Below, piece by piece: positions 44,950-54,981 of a stretch of DNA of 64,000 bases. The notes beneath the pieces are model-generated. The model had not been told where the DNA came from, did not search any database, and was given only the letters and a program-made list of their open reading frames with translations. Made by a program: the position numbers and the translations under genes. Position 1 is the first letter of the stretch, and each line of letters begins with the position of its first letter. This DNA is from an uncultured Flavobacteriaceae bacterium (GTDB lineage: Bacteria; Bacteroidota; Bacteroidia; Flavobacteriales; Flavobacteriaceae): contig CANMFQ010000003.1 of assembly GCA_947497145.1 (NCBI GenBank), forward strand, positions 124,001-188,000, in the 5' to 3' direction.

Positions 44950-46422
44950 ATGCCAAGCATATACAAATACGTACTTCTTTTAGCCTTAATTTTAGTCGGT
45001 TGTAAAAACGAGCAAAAAGTAAACCCTCAAGAAAAGAAACCAACTACCGCGGTAGAAAATCAAGAAATTACCTCATCAAAAACCAAGACTTCAAATACCC
45101 TAAAAGCGGATGCAGATAATGGCGGGCTGTTTTTACCAGAAGGCTTTGGCGCTTTGGTAGTTGTTGATAGCGTAGGCCCTTCAAGACATTTAGCCGTCAA
45201 CAACAATGGCGATATCTATGTAAAATTGCGCACAGATAAGGGCACCTTGGGAAATATAGCCCTTAGAGACACAAATAATGATGGCAAAGCAGATCGTAAA
45301 GAATTATTTGGCGACTACCCAAACGACGGTACATTCGCTACCGAAATGCGCATACACAAAGGCTATTTATATTTTAGTTCAGAACTTAGGGTGTATCGTC
45401 AAAAATTACACCCTACAAAACTTATTCCTGAAGGAAAACCAGCACTACTTGTTATTGATGAATTTCCCATACGGTGGCACAATGCCAAATCACTGGCGTT
45501 TGATAATGAAGGCGGCATGTACGTAACCTTTAGTGCCCCAACCAATGCCTGTGAAGATGCTAAGGCAACTGGTAATGACCCAAATACCATTGTAAAAGGA
45601 GAAAACCCCTGTTCACAACTCGATATCTTAGGTGGTATTTGGCGATTTAATGACAGTACCCTAAATCAAACGCAAGCAAATGGAAAACGTTTTGCTACCG
45701 GCTTACGGAGTATTGTAGGCCTTTCATGGAATGAAGAAGACAATAGTCTTTATGCTGTGAACCACGGACGAGACTACCTGCATAACCATGCACCTCAATA
45801 TTTCAGCGAATGGCAAGATGCTGTTTTACCAGCAGAAGAATTTATAAAAATAAAGGAAGGTGATGATTTTGGATGGCCATACACCTACTATGACCATTTT
45901 AAAAACAAACGCATGCTTGCCCCAGAGTATGGTGGCGACGGAAAGAAAGAAAGCAAAGGATATACCAATCCGTTAATGGGATTACCAGCACATTGGGCAC
46001 CTAATGATTTAGTATTCTACAAAGGCAATATGTTTCCTGAGCGATATAAAAAAGGTGCTTTTATAGCCTTTCATGGGTCTACAAACCGTACACCTTATCC
46101 TCAAGCAGGATATATTGTTGCCTTTATTCCTTTTGAAAATGGAAAGCCTACTCAAAAATGGGAAGTATTTGCCGACGGTTTTGCTGGCGTAGACCGCATT
46201 AAAAAAATGCAAAATGCGAAATACCGACCTATGGGTTTAGCTGAAGGTCCTGACGGTTCTCTATACATTTCGGAATCAAAAACTGGTAAAATATGGCGGG
46301 TATTATTCAATGGAGACAAGACTGCTTTTGGAGAAGCGCAGCTTGCTAAAATGGAAAAAAGAAAAACACGTAGTTATATTAAAACACCTACTGAAGGAGT
46401 TGACAAAATCACTTCAGAATAG
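44950..46422 (+). CDS. Sorbosone dehydrogenase-like (PQQ-type propeller) lipoprotein
   Basis: 490 aa. Lipoprotein signal with LILVGC (Cys18). A spacer rich in Lys/Thr precedes a six-bladed propeller similar to soluble glucose/L-sorbosone dehydrogenases: FLPEGFGALVVVDSVGPSRHLAVN, NHGRDYL, GWPYTYYDH, FAFHGSTNRT-like and GPDGSLYISESKTGKIWR. Such proteins can oxidise sugars or aldoses with PQQ, but many relatives lack proven activity. Single gene; convergent with a response regulator gene 16 bp away. Confidence 0.82.
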   Translation: MPSIYKYVLLLALILVGCKNEQKVNPQEKKPTTAVENQEITSSKTKTSNTLKADADNGGLFLPEGFGALVVVDSVGPSRHLAVNNNGDIYVKLRTDKGTLGNIALRDTNNDGKADRKELFGDYPNDGTFATEMRIHKGYLYFSSELRVYRQKLHPTKLIPEGKPALLVIDEFPIRWHNAKSLAFDNEGGMYVTFSAPTNACEDAKATGNDPNTIVKGENPCSQLDILGGIWRFNDSTLNQTQANGKRFATGLRSIVGLSWNEEDNSLYAVNHGRDYLHNHAPQYFSEWQDAVLPAEEFIKIKEGDDFGWPYTYYDHFKNKRMLAPEYGGDGKKESKGYTNPLMGLPAHWAPNDLVFYKGNMFPERYKKGAFIAFHGSTNRTPYPQAGYIVAFIPFENGKPTQKWEVFADGFAGVDRIKKMQNAKYRPMGLAEGPDGSLYISESKTGKIWRVLFNGDKTAFGEAQLAKMEKRKTRSYIKTPTEGVDKITSE

Positions 46423-46438
46423 ATTAGTTTAAACTGGA

Positions 46439-46846
46439 TTAGCTTGCAATAGTACTTACATTCTCTTTTTTATCAGCCATTGTATTATGACTTTCTAGTA
46501 CTTTACTTATAGCAATATCAAAACGTAATCGTGTTAGAGGCTTAACAATAAAATCTACAGCACCATGCTCATATGAAGAACACTCGAAAGCAATTTTTGA
46601 AGAATTCATAACCAGTTTCAACGACTCTTTACGTGTAAGCAATTTAGTCAGTGAAAGACCATCTAAAAGGGGCATTTCTATATCAAGGATAACCAAGTCA
46701 ACTGCGCTACTATTTAAAGCTTGTAGTCCTAGGTAAGGATCAGTATAGCTTCCCGTAAGATTCAAATACTTATTTTCACGAATCAATTTTTCAGCTGCTA
46801 ACAACTGTAAAGGGCAATCATCTATTACTATAACGTTGAATTTCAT
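46439..46846 (-). CDS. Stand-alone response regulator receiver domain
   Basis: 135 aa. Single receiver domain: acidic pair D9/D10, phospho-acceptor D55 in LVILDIEMP, Ser in MNSS (~82) and K102 in FIVKPL. No output domain, so it acts by protein contact or as a phosphate sink. No kinase gene nearby. A partner for the HPt protein at 30507 is possible but unproven. Confidence 0.9.
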   Translation of the reverse strand: MKFNVIVIDDCPLQLLAAEKLIRENKYLNLTGSYTDPYLGLQALNSSAVDLVILDIEMPLLDGLSLTKLLTRKESLKLVMNSSKIAFECSSYEHGAVDFIVKPLTRLRFDIAISKVLESHNTMADKKENVSTIAS

Positions 46847-46981
46847 ACACCTACTATCTTAATTGGTTACAAGGTATTATGCAAACTCACACTACAAACA
46901 AGTAGTTACAAATATCCGCTGTCCTACCAATTTAATCGATGAAATACCAAATAGCGATAGTAAGTACCCTTTACAGGGAAG

Positions 46982-48259
46982 CTAAAAGACTGTTTCTACA
47001 GCTTTTATGGTTTCGTCTAGATCAGCATAACTCAAGGCATCATTTAAGAAATAGCTTTCAAAAGCACTTGGCGGCAAATAAATTCCTTTTTTTAACATAC
47101 CGTGAAAGTATTTTTTAAAGGTCTCATTATTTCCTTTTGCTGCAGTTTCAAAATCAACCACGGGTTGCTCTGTAAAATGTACTGAAATCATACTGCCAAA
47201 GCGGTTAATTTGATGCGTTACCCCTTTTGCTGTCAAAACGCTGGCAATACCTTCATGTAAATAGGCTGTTTTATCGGCCAAACTTTGAAAGACTTCTGGT
47301 TTATCATTCAGCTCGGTAAGCATTGCCAAACCTGCGCTCATTGCCAATGGGTTTCCACTAAGAGTACCCGCTTGATAAACGGGTCCTTCTGGTGCCAAGT
47401 GACTCATTATTTCAGCTTTTGCAGCAAAGGCACCAACGGGTAAACCTCCGCCAATAACTTTTCCAAACATCACAATATCTGCGTCAATACCCAAAGCTTC
47501 TTGCGCACCTCCTTTACCTAATCGAAAACCAGTCATAACCTCATCAAAAAGCAATAAAATACCTTCTTGGGTACATATCGACCGAAGACCTTGCATAAAT
47601 TCATCAGTAGGAATAATACACCCCATATTACCCGCTACAGGTTCGATAATAATAGCTGCTATTTCGCCTGCGTTTGCCTTTACTAAGGCACGTACACCAT
47701 CCAAATCATTATAGTTTGCTAACAAAGTATCTTTTGCCGTACCTTGGGTTACACCAGGACTATTGGGGCTGCCAAAAGTTACTGCACCACTACCTGCTTG
47801 AATTAAGAACGAATCAGAGTGACCGTGATAACAACCCGCAAATTTTATAATCTTATCTTTACCTGTATAACCTCTAGCCAAACGCACAGCACTCATACAA
47901 GCCTCTGTACCACTATTAACAAATCTAATTTTATCAATATTTGGCACCATAGAAACCGCTAGTTTTGCTAACTCGGTCTCTATTGCTGTTGGCATACCAA
48001 AGGAGGTGCCTTTCTGAGCCTTTTCAATAACAGCATTAATTACAGGAGCATGTGCATGCCCCAAAATAAGTGGCCCCCATGAAGCTATATAATCAATCAA
48101 GCGATTGCCGTCTTCATCATACAAATAAGCTCCTTTTGCTTCTTTTACAAAAATAGGATCTCCGCCAACCGCTTTAAAAGCTCTAACTGGCGAATTCACC
48201 CCACCTGGAATATATTTTTTAGCTTCTTCAAAAAGCGCACTACTTCTTTGATATAACAT
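46982..48259 (-). CDS. hemL: Glutamate-1-semialdehyde 2,1-aminomutase
   Basis: 425 aa. PLP enzyme that makes 5-aminolevulinate for heme. Typical start ([23 protein letters not shown]), [15 protein letters not shown]-like stretch, [21 protein letters not shown], and the PLP lysine in [16 protein letters not shown]. Last gene of a four-gene run (HERIH protein, PLP deaminase, glucosaminidase, hemL); starts 3 bp after the glucosaminidase stop. Confidence 0.96.
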   Translation of the reverse strand: MLYQRSSALFEEAKKYIPGGVNSPVRAFKAVGGDPIFVKEAKGAYLYDEDGNRLIDYIASWGPLILGHAHAPVINAVIEKAQKGTSFGMPTAIETELAKLAVSMVPNIDKIRFVNSGTEACMSAVRLARGYTGKDKIIKFAGCYHGHSDSFLIQAGSGAVTFGSPNSPGVTQGTAKDTLLANYNDLDGVRALVKANAGEIAAIIIEPVAGNMGCIIPTDEFMQGLRSICTQEGILLLFDEVMTGFRLGKGGAQEALGIDADIVMFGKVIGGGLPVGAFAAKAEIMSHLAPEGPVYQAGTLSGNPLAMSAGLAMLTELNDKPEVFQSLADKTAYLHEGIASVLTAKGVTHQINRFGSMISVHFTEQPVVDFETAAKGNNETFKKYFHGMLKKGIYLPPSAFESYFLNDALSYADLDETIKAVETVF

Positions 48260-48262
48260 AAG

Positions 48263-49099
48263 TTAATTGAATTTTTTTATCTGTACTGTTAGTTTTTGCC
48301 CAACGGCTATGGTATTATCATACATATAATTCCAACGCTTTAAGTCATCTACTGAAACTGCATATTTTTTTGAAATTGAATATAACGTATCTCCTTTTTT
48401 AACGATATACACTTCTTTTTTAACTTTTTCTTCTACATTATCACGCCGTTGATTGGCACTTTTAGTATACCCTTTATCAAACCTATGAAGTTGATATTTT
48501 TCAATGAGGCTGATCAACTTTTGCGGGTAGCGTTTATCAGTTGCGTAGCCAGCTTTTCGAAGGCCTGTCGCCCATTTTTTATAATCTGTAGCTCGGTAGT
48601 TAAATAAAAATGCATAGCGTGATCTGTTCTTTAAAAATTCGCTATGATCGCGATACGAGTACATGGGGTGGTTGTATTTTCTAAAACATTCTCCTTTGGC
48701 ATCATCATCATGCAATTCGTAATCGCCACTCCACCCTTTATGACATTTTATACCAAAATGATTATTTGTTTTGAGGGCCAACTCGCCCCTTCCAAAACCA
48801 CTTTCTAAAAGGCCTTGTGCCAAGGTAATACTGGCAGGTATACCATAAGTTTTCATCTCAAGCTGTGCTATTTCTGAAAACGTATCAATATACTCTTCAA
48901 CAGAATTAAAACTATAGCGAACAAATCTACCCTTGTCCTCAGGCATGGCATAACGTCCGTCACCATCAACAGTACTTTTAGGGTTTGTGGTTCTTTGGGT
49001 GGTATTCGGCTTTTTTCTATGCCCGTAGGTAACTTTTTTTTTAACCTTACAGCCAACAAAAAAAACACCACATAGGGCAATCAACAGCAATTTCTTCAT
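48263..49099 (-). CDS. Peptidoglycan glucosaminidase with LysM domain
   Basis: 278 aa. Lipoprotein signal with FFVGC (Cys17). The glucosaminidase (GH73-like) domain at ~70-215 contains GIPASITLAQGLLESGFGRGELALKTNNHFGIKC and ATDKRYPQKLISLIEKY. One LysM domain at the C-terminus (YIVKKGDTLYSISKKYAVSVDDLKRWN). Cuts peptidoglycan glycan strands during wall remodelling. Overlaps the upstream PLP-deaminase gene by 4 bp. Confidence 0.92.
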   Translation of the reverse strand: MKKLLLIALCGVFFVGCKVKKKVTYGHRKKPNTTQRTTNPKSTVDGDGRYAMPEDKGRFVRYSFNSVEEYIDTFSEIAQLEMKTYGIPASITLAQGLLESGFGRGELALKTNNHFGIKCHKGWSGDYELHDDDAKGECFRKYNHPMYSYRDHSEFLKNRSRYAFLFNYRATDYKKWATGLRKAGYATDKRYPQKLISLIEKYQLHRFDKGYTKSANQRRDNVEEKVKKEVYIVKKGDTLYSISKKYAVSVDDLKRWNYMYDNTIAVGQKLTVQIKKFN

Positions 49100-50010
49100 A
49101 ATATAATTTGGGGTATATTTTTCTTTTTCAACGTTTTATTCATTCCTTCAACACCTTGTAAACCGCCCGTATGAATTGCTAATATTTTAGTTTTTGGGCT
49201 AAAAAAATTCTTTTCTACTAAATCAAAAATCCCATAAATCATCTTACCGGTGTATATAGGATCTAACGGAATTTTAGTCTGCATTATAAATTGATTAATA
49301 AACAGTACAAGCGCTTCAGGTACTTTTGCATACCCTCCAAAATGATAATCGCTTTGCAACTGCCAATTTTTTCTCGATGCAAAACTACGAATATCTTCTT
49401 TTAAAAAATCACCCTTTAAAGAGGCAAAACCCAAAGCGGTTTGATTTTCATGCAAAGCATTACTAATTCCTGCAAGGGTACCCCCAGTACCAACAGCACT
49501 ACAAACAATATCAAAACTAGCATCGTCAGCAGTAATAATTTCTTCACACCCCTTTACCGCAAGGGCATTAGACCCACCTTCGGGCAACAGGTAAAAAGCG
49601 CCAAACTCTACTGCTAACTTTTTAACCAAGTCCTTTGAATTTTTATTGCGGTAAGCCTCTCTTGAAACAAATTTTAATTCCATGCCATGTGCAACGGCTA
49701 ATCTTAGGGTAGGATTATCATGCCATTTTTCTGATATTTCTTCTCCTCTAATAACTCCAATTGTTTTAAAGCCATGTACCATTCCTGCGTATGCAGTAGC
49801 TGCAATATGGTTTGAAAATGCGCCACCAAAAGTCAACAATTTTGTGTAGCCTTCCGCTTGTGCGGCTTTAATATTATATTTTAATTTTCGGAATTTATTA
49901 CCAGAAATCAAGGGGTGAATCAAGTCTTCGCGCTTTATGCAAAGGGAAACTTGCTTTTCTTTTAAAATAGGAAGTTCTACAGATTGATTTACAATTTTCA
50001 CTTCTAACAC
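49096..50010 (-). CDS. ACC deaminase / D-cysteine desulfhydrase family PLP enzyme
   Basis: 304 aa. Fold-II PLP enzyme: LCIKREDLIHPLISGNKFRKLKYN carries the PLP lysine (first K of KFRKLKY or the next), FGGAFSNHIAATAYAG, and SAVGTGGTLAGI as phosphate loop. Could be 1-aminocyclopropane-1-carboxylate deaminase or D-cysteine desulfhydrase; the sequence does not decide, and desulfhydrase is the more common activity. Coupled by 4-bp overlap to the glucosaminidase gene. Confidence 0.85.
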   Translation of the reverse strand: MLEVKIVNQSVELPILKEKQVSLCIKREDLIHPLISGNKFRKLKYNIKAAQAEGYTKLLTFGGAFSNHIAATAYAGMVHGFKTIGVIRGEEISEKWHDNPTLRLAVAHGMELKFVSREAYRNKNSKDLVKKLAVEFGAFYLLPEGGSNALAVKGCEEIITADDASFDIVCSAVGTGGTLAGISNALHENQTALGFASLKGDFLKEDIRSFASRKNWQLQSDYHFGGYAKVPEALVLFINQFIMQTKIPLDPIYTGKMIYGIFDLVEKNFFSPKTKILAIHTGGLQGVEGMNKTLKKKNIPQIIL

Positions 50011-50018
50011 TTAATACC

Positions 50019-50342
50019 TCAAAGGTACTTCATAAAACTGAAAGGGCTTCGTTCGTTTGTATAATTAAGATTGTGCTCATTCATATAGGCTTCGCGTTCA
50101 AAGCTAATATTTTGGTAGCCTGTATAAAAATTGAGATAAAAAAGACTACGCAACAACCACTCCGTTATGTAAAGAAAATAAAACGGGAGTATCAATAGCT
50201 CTAACTGTTGTTTCAAATGAATGCGCTCATGATTAATAAGTACATCATCAGCGCGTAATGAATCATTTTTTAAAATGATAAACGGCCAAAACGAGAGACC
50301 TACGTAATTTTTATAAAAAAAATGTTTAAAGACTAAAATCAT
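50019..50342 (-). CDS. Small membrane protein with HExxH motif
   Basis: 107 aa. Contains HERIH at ~38-42 within INHERIHLKQQLEL, followed by a hydrophobic segment (~50-75). This pattern matches a short Bacteroidetes family and looks like a minimal version of the M56 zinc site; protease activity is not shown. First gene of the run leading to hemL, 8 bp before the PLP-enzyme gene. Confidence 0.7.
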   Translation of the reverse strand: MILVFKHFFYKNYVGLSFWPFIILKNDSLRADDVLINHERIHLKQQLELLILPFYFLYITEWLLRSLFYLNFYTGYQNISFEREAYMNEHNLNYTNERSPFSFMKYL

Positions 50343-50461
50343 AATCAGTTATTAAACGGTGCTACAAATTTAATTGTTAAACCGTTACCGCTGCAATTAA
50401 CTCAAATATGTTGCCAACAATTACATTTTTTCGACAAAACACAGCTAAAGGCTTATAATAA

Positions 50462-50692
<231 letters not shown>

Positions 50693-50826
50693 AGCGTGTA
50701 TGGTGAGAAACAACTAAATTTACTATTTGGGTGTTTCTAACCAGTCATTAAACAGTCCTTTTCGGCATGATTTTTGAAGCCTTTTTCAACACAATCAATA
50801 TTGATGAATTCCAAAATAAAAATGTT

Positions 50827-51399
50827 ATGAAAAAAACAAAATTACTCATCATACCGGTGCTTGTACTGCTCTTTTTAAGTTCTTGTACTTCTGTTCGAGT
50901 TTTGTCTGATTACGACAAAACAGCTGATTTTAATTCGTATAAGTCATATGCTTTTTACAAAACAGGCATTGATAAAGCCCAAATTTCTGATTTAGATAAA
51001 AAGCGTATTCTTCGTGCGATAGAAGCAGAAATGAGCGCCCGTGGCTTTGTAAAATCTGAAAAGCCAGATCTATTAATAAGTATATTTACAAAAGAACACG
51101 AACAGGTTGATGTATATAACAACTACTGGGGCGGTGGTTTTGGTTGGGGTTGGAGCCCTTTTTATTGGGGAGGATTTGGCCCAGGTATTGGCTGGAGCGG
51201 TAATGCTATAAGTACAAGAACGCAAGGTTCACTTTATATCGACCTTATTGATGCCAAAAACAAAGAATTGGTATGGCAAGGTAAAGGTGTTGGATCACTT
51301 GGTAACATCAACAATATTGAAAAGAAAGAAATGCGTATCAAAGAATTTGTTTCAGAAATATTAACACAATATCCACCCAATGCAATGGCCTCAAAATAG
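50827..51399 (+). CDS. DUF4136 lipoprotein
   Basis: 190 aa from MKKTKLLIIPVLVLLFLSSC; the frame is open 20 codons further upstream, but this ATG gives a proper lipobox (Cys20). The DUF4136 domain follows (VRVLSDYDKTADFNSYKSYAFYK, GSLYIDLIDAKNKELVWQGKG), with a Gly/Trp-rich loop in the middle (WGGGFGWGWSPFYWGG). Function unknown; likely at the outer membrane. Confidence 0.88.
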   Translation: MKKTKLLIIPVLVLLFLSSCTSVRVLSDYDKTADFNSYKSYAFYKTGIDKAQISDLDKKRILRAIEAEMSARGFVKSEKPDLLISIFTKEHEQVDVYNNYWGGGFGWGWSPFYWGGFGPGIGWSGNAISTRTQGSLYIDLIDAKNKELVWQGKGVGSLGNINNIEKKEMRIKEFVSEILTQYPPNAMASK

Positions 51400-51448
51400 C
51401 CATTGAAAATCAATTTTCAAAAAACGAACACCTAATCAATATAATTAC

Positions 51449-51484
51449 ACTCCTTCTAGTTTAGCATTTCAAACTAGAAGGAGT
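51449..51484. terminator. Perfect 14-bp hairpin after the DUF4136 gene
   Basis: ACTCCTTCTAGTTT and AAACTAGAAGGAGT pair completely around an 8-nt loop. No T-tract follows in either direction, so it may be a stabiliser or processing hairpin rather than a simple terminator. Confidence 0.6.
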
Positions 51485-51559
51485 ACCTATTTAAAAAGCC
51501 GTCTCTTTACAGTAGGTTTTCTTTTTTGTACCTGCTTCAATGTGTTAAAACTACTATTG

Positions 51560-51739
51560 AACCCTCTTTGTGAAATACAAAAGCCATTATAGCTTAAAAT
51601 CACATCAAAATAAAACAGACTCCCGCGTTTTATAAGTAACCATAACAGTCCTGATATCGGAATGCTAAAATTAAGAAAACACTTTATTTTATCGAGTTTT
51701 TAAGCCTCATCACGAAGTATTAATACATAATGCGGGTTG
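51560..51739. mobile_element. MITE-like element, copy E2
   Basis: Shares with copy E1 (18726-18880) the block at 51594-51616 (22 of 23 identical to 18760-18782) and GAAAACACTTTATTTT at 51675-51690. The degenerate inverted ends are AACCCTCTTTGTGAAATA and the complement of TATTAATACATAATGCGGGTT. Its right end runs up to ~70 bp before the aromatic hydroxylase start, so it may carry that gene's promoter. Confidence 0.55.
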
Positions 51740-51808
51740 AAATTTTATTTCTGTAACTTTACAACGTTGCCTGAGACTAAAACCTCAAGTAACCTAAAAA
51801 ATAATACC

Positions 51809-53560
51809 ATGTCATACGAAAGTAATTCTATTTTAGACAAGCTTCCGCAGCATCTAAAACAATTTATAAAACCGCAAGACTATGATGAATATACCGCTAT
51901 TGACCAAGCAGTATGGCGCTATGTAATGCGTAAAAATGTAGATTATCTTAGTAAGGTAGCTCACAAATCGTATTTAGAGGGACTACAAAAAACAGGTATT
52001 TCTATTGATAATATACCCAATATGTATGGCATGAACCGTATTTTAAAAGAAATTGGTTGGGCTGCCGTTGCTGTTGACGGTTTTATTCCACCGGCTGCTT
52101 TTATGGAATTTCAAGCCTACAATGTATTGGTTATTGCATCAGACATCAGACAATTAGAACATATTGAATACACCCCAGCTCCAGACATTATTCATGAAGG
52201 CGCTGGACACGCCCCAATTATTGCCAATCCCGAATATGCCGAATACCTCAGACGTTTTGGTGAAATAGGCTGCAAAGCTATATCTAGTGGTAAAGACTAT
52301 GAACTGTATGAGGCTGTAAGGCACTTATCTATCATAAAAGAAGCTGCTGGCACCCCAGAAGCCGAAATTAAAGCTGCAGAAAAACATATTGAAGATTTAC
52401 AAAACAACATGGGCGAGCCCAGTGAAATGGCACTGATAAGAAACCTGCATTGGTGGACCGTTGAATACGGATTAATAGGCACCATTGAACAGCCTAAAAT
52501 TTATGGCGCGGGCCTATTATCCTCCATTGGAGAAAGCGCTTGGTGCATGACTGACCAAGTAAAAAAAGTGCCGTATTCTATTGAAGCAGCAAACACCTCT
52601 TTTGATATTACCAAACCACAACCTCAGTTATTTGTAACGCCAAATTTTGCATTTCTTAGTGAAGTGCTAGAAGAGTTTGCCAATACCATGGCATTGCGAA
52701 CAGGTGGCTTAAGCGGTATTCAAAAACTAATTCACTCTAAAGAATTGGGCACCATAGAATTGAGCACAGGATTGCAAGTATCTGGAAATTTTGAGTCGGT
52801 TATTGCGCATAAGGGTAAACCTGTATTTTTTCAAACCCAAGGCCCCACAGCACTATCATTTAGAGAAAAAGAATTGGTAGGTCATAGCATCAAACACCAT
52901 CATGATGGTTTTGGTTCACCCATGGGTAACCTAAAAGGCATCAACTTGGCTATTGAAGACATGAGCCCCAAAGACTTGAAAGCATACAACATCTTTGAGG
53001 AACAAACCATTACTCTAGAGTTTGAAGGCGATATAAAAATCACAGGCGAAATCATTACTGGTACTCGCAATTTAAAAGGAGAAATTATTCTTATCACCTT
53101 TCGCAACTGTGAGGTAATGCACAAAGAAACCGTGCTTTTCTCTTCAAAAGAACGTTTGTACAATATGGCAGTTGGCGAGCATATTGTTTCCGCTTTTAAC
53201 GGTCCTGCAGATTTGAATAGTTTTGATTTAATGAATCATGAAATTTCTTCATCAACCATAAAAACGACGAAAACAAACGAGCAAAAGAAACTTGAAAACT
53301 ATTACCGTCAGGTACGTGAATTTAGAGAAGGTATAAACACCACTATTTCACGGCATAAAGTTTTTAAAGAAGTTACTAATGAATTTCCTACTGATTGGTT
53401 GTTATCAGTTGAATTGTATGAATTGGCAAAAAATAATGGTGATAGTGATTTTGCAACAGAAATTGCAAATCATTTAGAAATCGTAAAACAAAACAACCCT
53501 AAATTAGGACATCTTATTGACGATGGCCTTCAGCTCATCGACCAGGCGCTCGTGAGTTAA
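51809..53560 (+). CDS. Aromatic amino acid hydroxylase (phenylalanine 4-monooxygenase-like)
   Basis: 583 aa from MSYESNSILDKLPQHL (24 further codons upstream are open but unlike the family). Non-heme iron, pterin-dependent hydroxylase core: H129 and H134 in DIIHEGAGHAP and the third ligand E219 in LHWWTVEYGLIG. Compared with PAH, about 40 extra residues lie between the His pair and the Glu, and a ~250-aa C-terminal extension replaces the tetramerisation tail. Likely hydroxylates Phe (or Tyr/Trp). Single gene. Confidence 0.85.
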   Translation: MSYESNSILDKLPQHLKQFIKPQDYDEYTAIDQAVWRYVMRKNVDYLSKVAHKSYLEGLQKTGISIDNIPNMYGMNRILKEIGWAAVAVDGFIPPAAFMEFQAYNVLVIASDIRQLEHIEYTPAPDIIHEGAGHAPIIANPEYAEYLRRFGEIGCKAISSGKDYELYEAVRHLSIIKEAAGTPEAEIKAAEKHIEDLQNNMGEPSEMALIRNLHWWTVEYGLIGTIEQPKIYGAGLLSSIGESAWCMTDQVKKVPYSIEAANTSFDITKPQPQLFVTPNFAFLSEVLEEFANTMALRTGGLSGIQKLIHSKELGTIELSTGLQVSGNFESVIAHKGKPVFFQTQGPTALSFREKELVGHSIKHHHDGFGSPMGNLKGINLAIEDMSPKDLKAYNIFEEQTITLEFEGDIKITGEIITGTRNLKGEIILITFRNCEVMHKETVLFSSKERLYNMAVGEHIVSAFNGPADLNSFDLMNHEISSSTIKTTKTNEQKKLENYYRQVREFREGINTTISRHKVFKEVTNEFPTDWLLSVELYELAKNNGDSDFATEIANHLEIVKQNNPKLGHLIDDGLQLIDQALVS

Positions 53561-53584
53561 ACGATGTATTTGCAATGGTCATGA

Positions 53585-53607
53585 GCTTTATTTCTAAGGA
53601 ATAAAGC
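53585..53607. terminator. Hairpin between convergent genes
   Basis: GCTTTATT / AATAAAGC, 8-bp stem, 7-nt loop, between the hydroxylase (+) and DinB-like (-) genes. No long T-tract. Confidence 0.4.
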
Positions 53608-53610
53608 AAA

Positions 53611-54255
53611 TTAGACCACCCGCTTCTTGATAATTCGTATTTGCCCATTGTGGTTAGATTCATGCTCTATTACATGAAACCATTTGCAATAGTTATTGGT
53701 AGGTTGATTGGCAAAAAAACGTGATGTTTGATATAGCCATTTATCGTCACGATTTTTTAATTCGTTCAAAGAAAAAGCTCTTACCTCACTCAGTTTGTCA
53801 AGATAAAAAGAAGGAGATTTTCCTTTAAAAACCCTTCTTCCCTTGTCTCCCAGACTAGTAGCAGCATCCCACATATCATCAGAAACACCAAAATCAAACG
53901 CTTTTTTGGCAATACCACTAAATGTGTTCATTTGATAATAACGTTCGGTTGCTGCCAAATGCATTAACATAGCACCAATAGTATTGGCATCTTCATCTAA
54001 AAGAAAATCAATTTCTTTTTGGCTTATATCCTTCACACCATTGATAACAGTTCCACGCATCCAATCCATCATAGAAACTAAAATACTTACTTCAGCCGTA
54101 TACCCCTTTCGTTTACCAAACTGATGAATATTCCCGTCCTTAATACTAGGCTTGGCTGCTGCCAAACCAATAGTAGGCAACAATATACCTGCCCCTAAAA
54201 TACTGGTTGACTTTAAAAAATTTCTTCTGTTTTTTGATTTTTGTACTGGTCTCAT
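53611..54255 (-). CDS. DinB-like protein with Tat signal
   Basis: 214 aa. The N-terminus holds a twin-arginine motif (RRNFLKS) and a hydrophobic stretch to ~33 (GLAAAK), so export in folded form is expected. The rest is a DinB/YfiT-type four-helix bundle with metal-ligand His residues in MLMHLAATERYY and FHVIEHESNHNGQIRIIKKR. Function unknown; most DinB-like proteins are cytosolic, so the Tat signal is notable. Confidence 0.85.
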   Translation of the reverse strand: MRPVQKSKNRRNFLKSTSILGAGILLPTIGLAAAKPSIKDGNIHQFGKRKGYTAEVSILVSMMDWMRGTVINGVKDISQKEIDFLLDEDANTIGAMLMHLAATERYYQMNTFSGIAKKAFDFGVSDDMWDAATSLGDKGRRVFKGKSPSFYLDKLSEVRAFSLNELKNRDDKWLYQTSRFFANQPTNNYCKWFHVIEHESNHNGQIRIIKKRVV

Positions 54256-54369
54256 CTTTCCTAATTTTGCTTTTAAGATAGCAAGAATCCAAACATCTAA
54301 ACCACTACTTCACAACAATTTAACGGTTCACACATCAAAAACCAACTGCTTTTCAAAAACCAATTACAA

Positions 54370-54981
54370 TCAATCAATTGTTTGAAATTCACCCAATTGA
54401 TGAATAGGCTTGTCTTTATAAACCAAGGTCCAACCCATAGAATTTGTCAGTACAAAAAATTTAGACAACTCACTTAACAGTCTATTTTTAGCATTCGATT
54501 TTAAGGTAGAAGCCTCAATCTTTCGCAGTAAGGAAGTGTTTACATTTTTCTTTATTTTGTTGTAATCAGCTGCCTCAAAAGGATTCAAATAATCTGCTGT
54601 AACATCGTAATATTCAAAATCAGGGTTTACTTTCACCTCTGGTTCTGGAATATTTTTAATGAACAATGTTTTGTTTGTTTCATCTACCTCAAAATCTATC
54701 ATACTTAAATCATACGCAATGGTAACCGCTGCATTAACCACTACCAAGGCTTTTTTATCAGCCGTTATCAAGGGGCCAAATAACTGCTGCGAATCTTTAT
54801 AATTATATACCTCAGCAAAATGACCTTCGGTTACAATCAATTTTGAAACCTTAGAAATTTGCTCCTGAATGAGCATTGAATTTTCCGTAAGAATAGCATC
54901 TTCCTTTTTGTTTTCGTAACACGACCTAAAAACAAAAACTACCCCTAAGGCTATTATGGCGCCAAGTAAAATTTTTCTCAT
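54370..54981 (-). CDS. DUF4230 protein (second copy)
   Basis: 203 aa, N-terminal TM anchor (4-21). Same core as 35026-35652: KLIVTEGHFAEVYNYKD, KALVVVNAAVTIAYDL, FIKNIPEPEVKVNPDFEYYDV and a C-terminal MGWTLVY. Overlaps the GSCFA gene by 4 bp. Function unknown. Confidence 0.85.
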   Translation of the reverse strand: MRKILLGAIIALGVVFVFRSCYENKKEDAILTENSMLIQEQISKVSKLIVTEGHFAEVYNYKDSQQLFGPLITADKKALVVVNAAVTIAYDLSMIDFEVDETNKTLFIKNIPEPEVKVNPDFEYYDVTADYLNPFEAADYNKIKKNVNTSLLRKIEASTLKSNAKNRLLSELSKFFVLTNSMGWTLVYKDKPIHQLGEFQTID

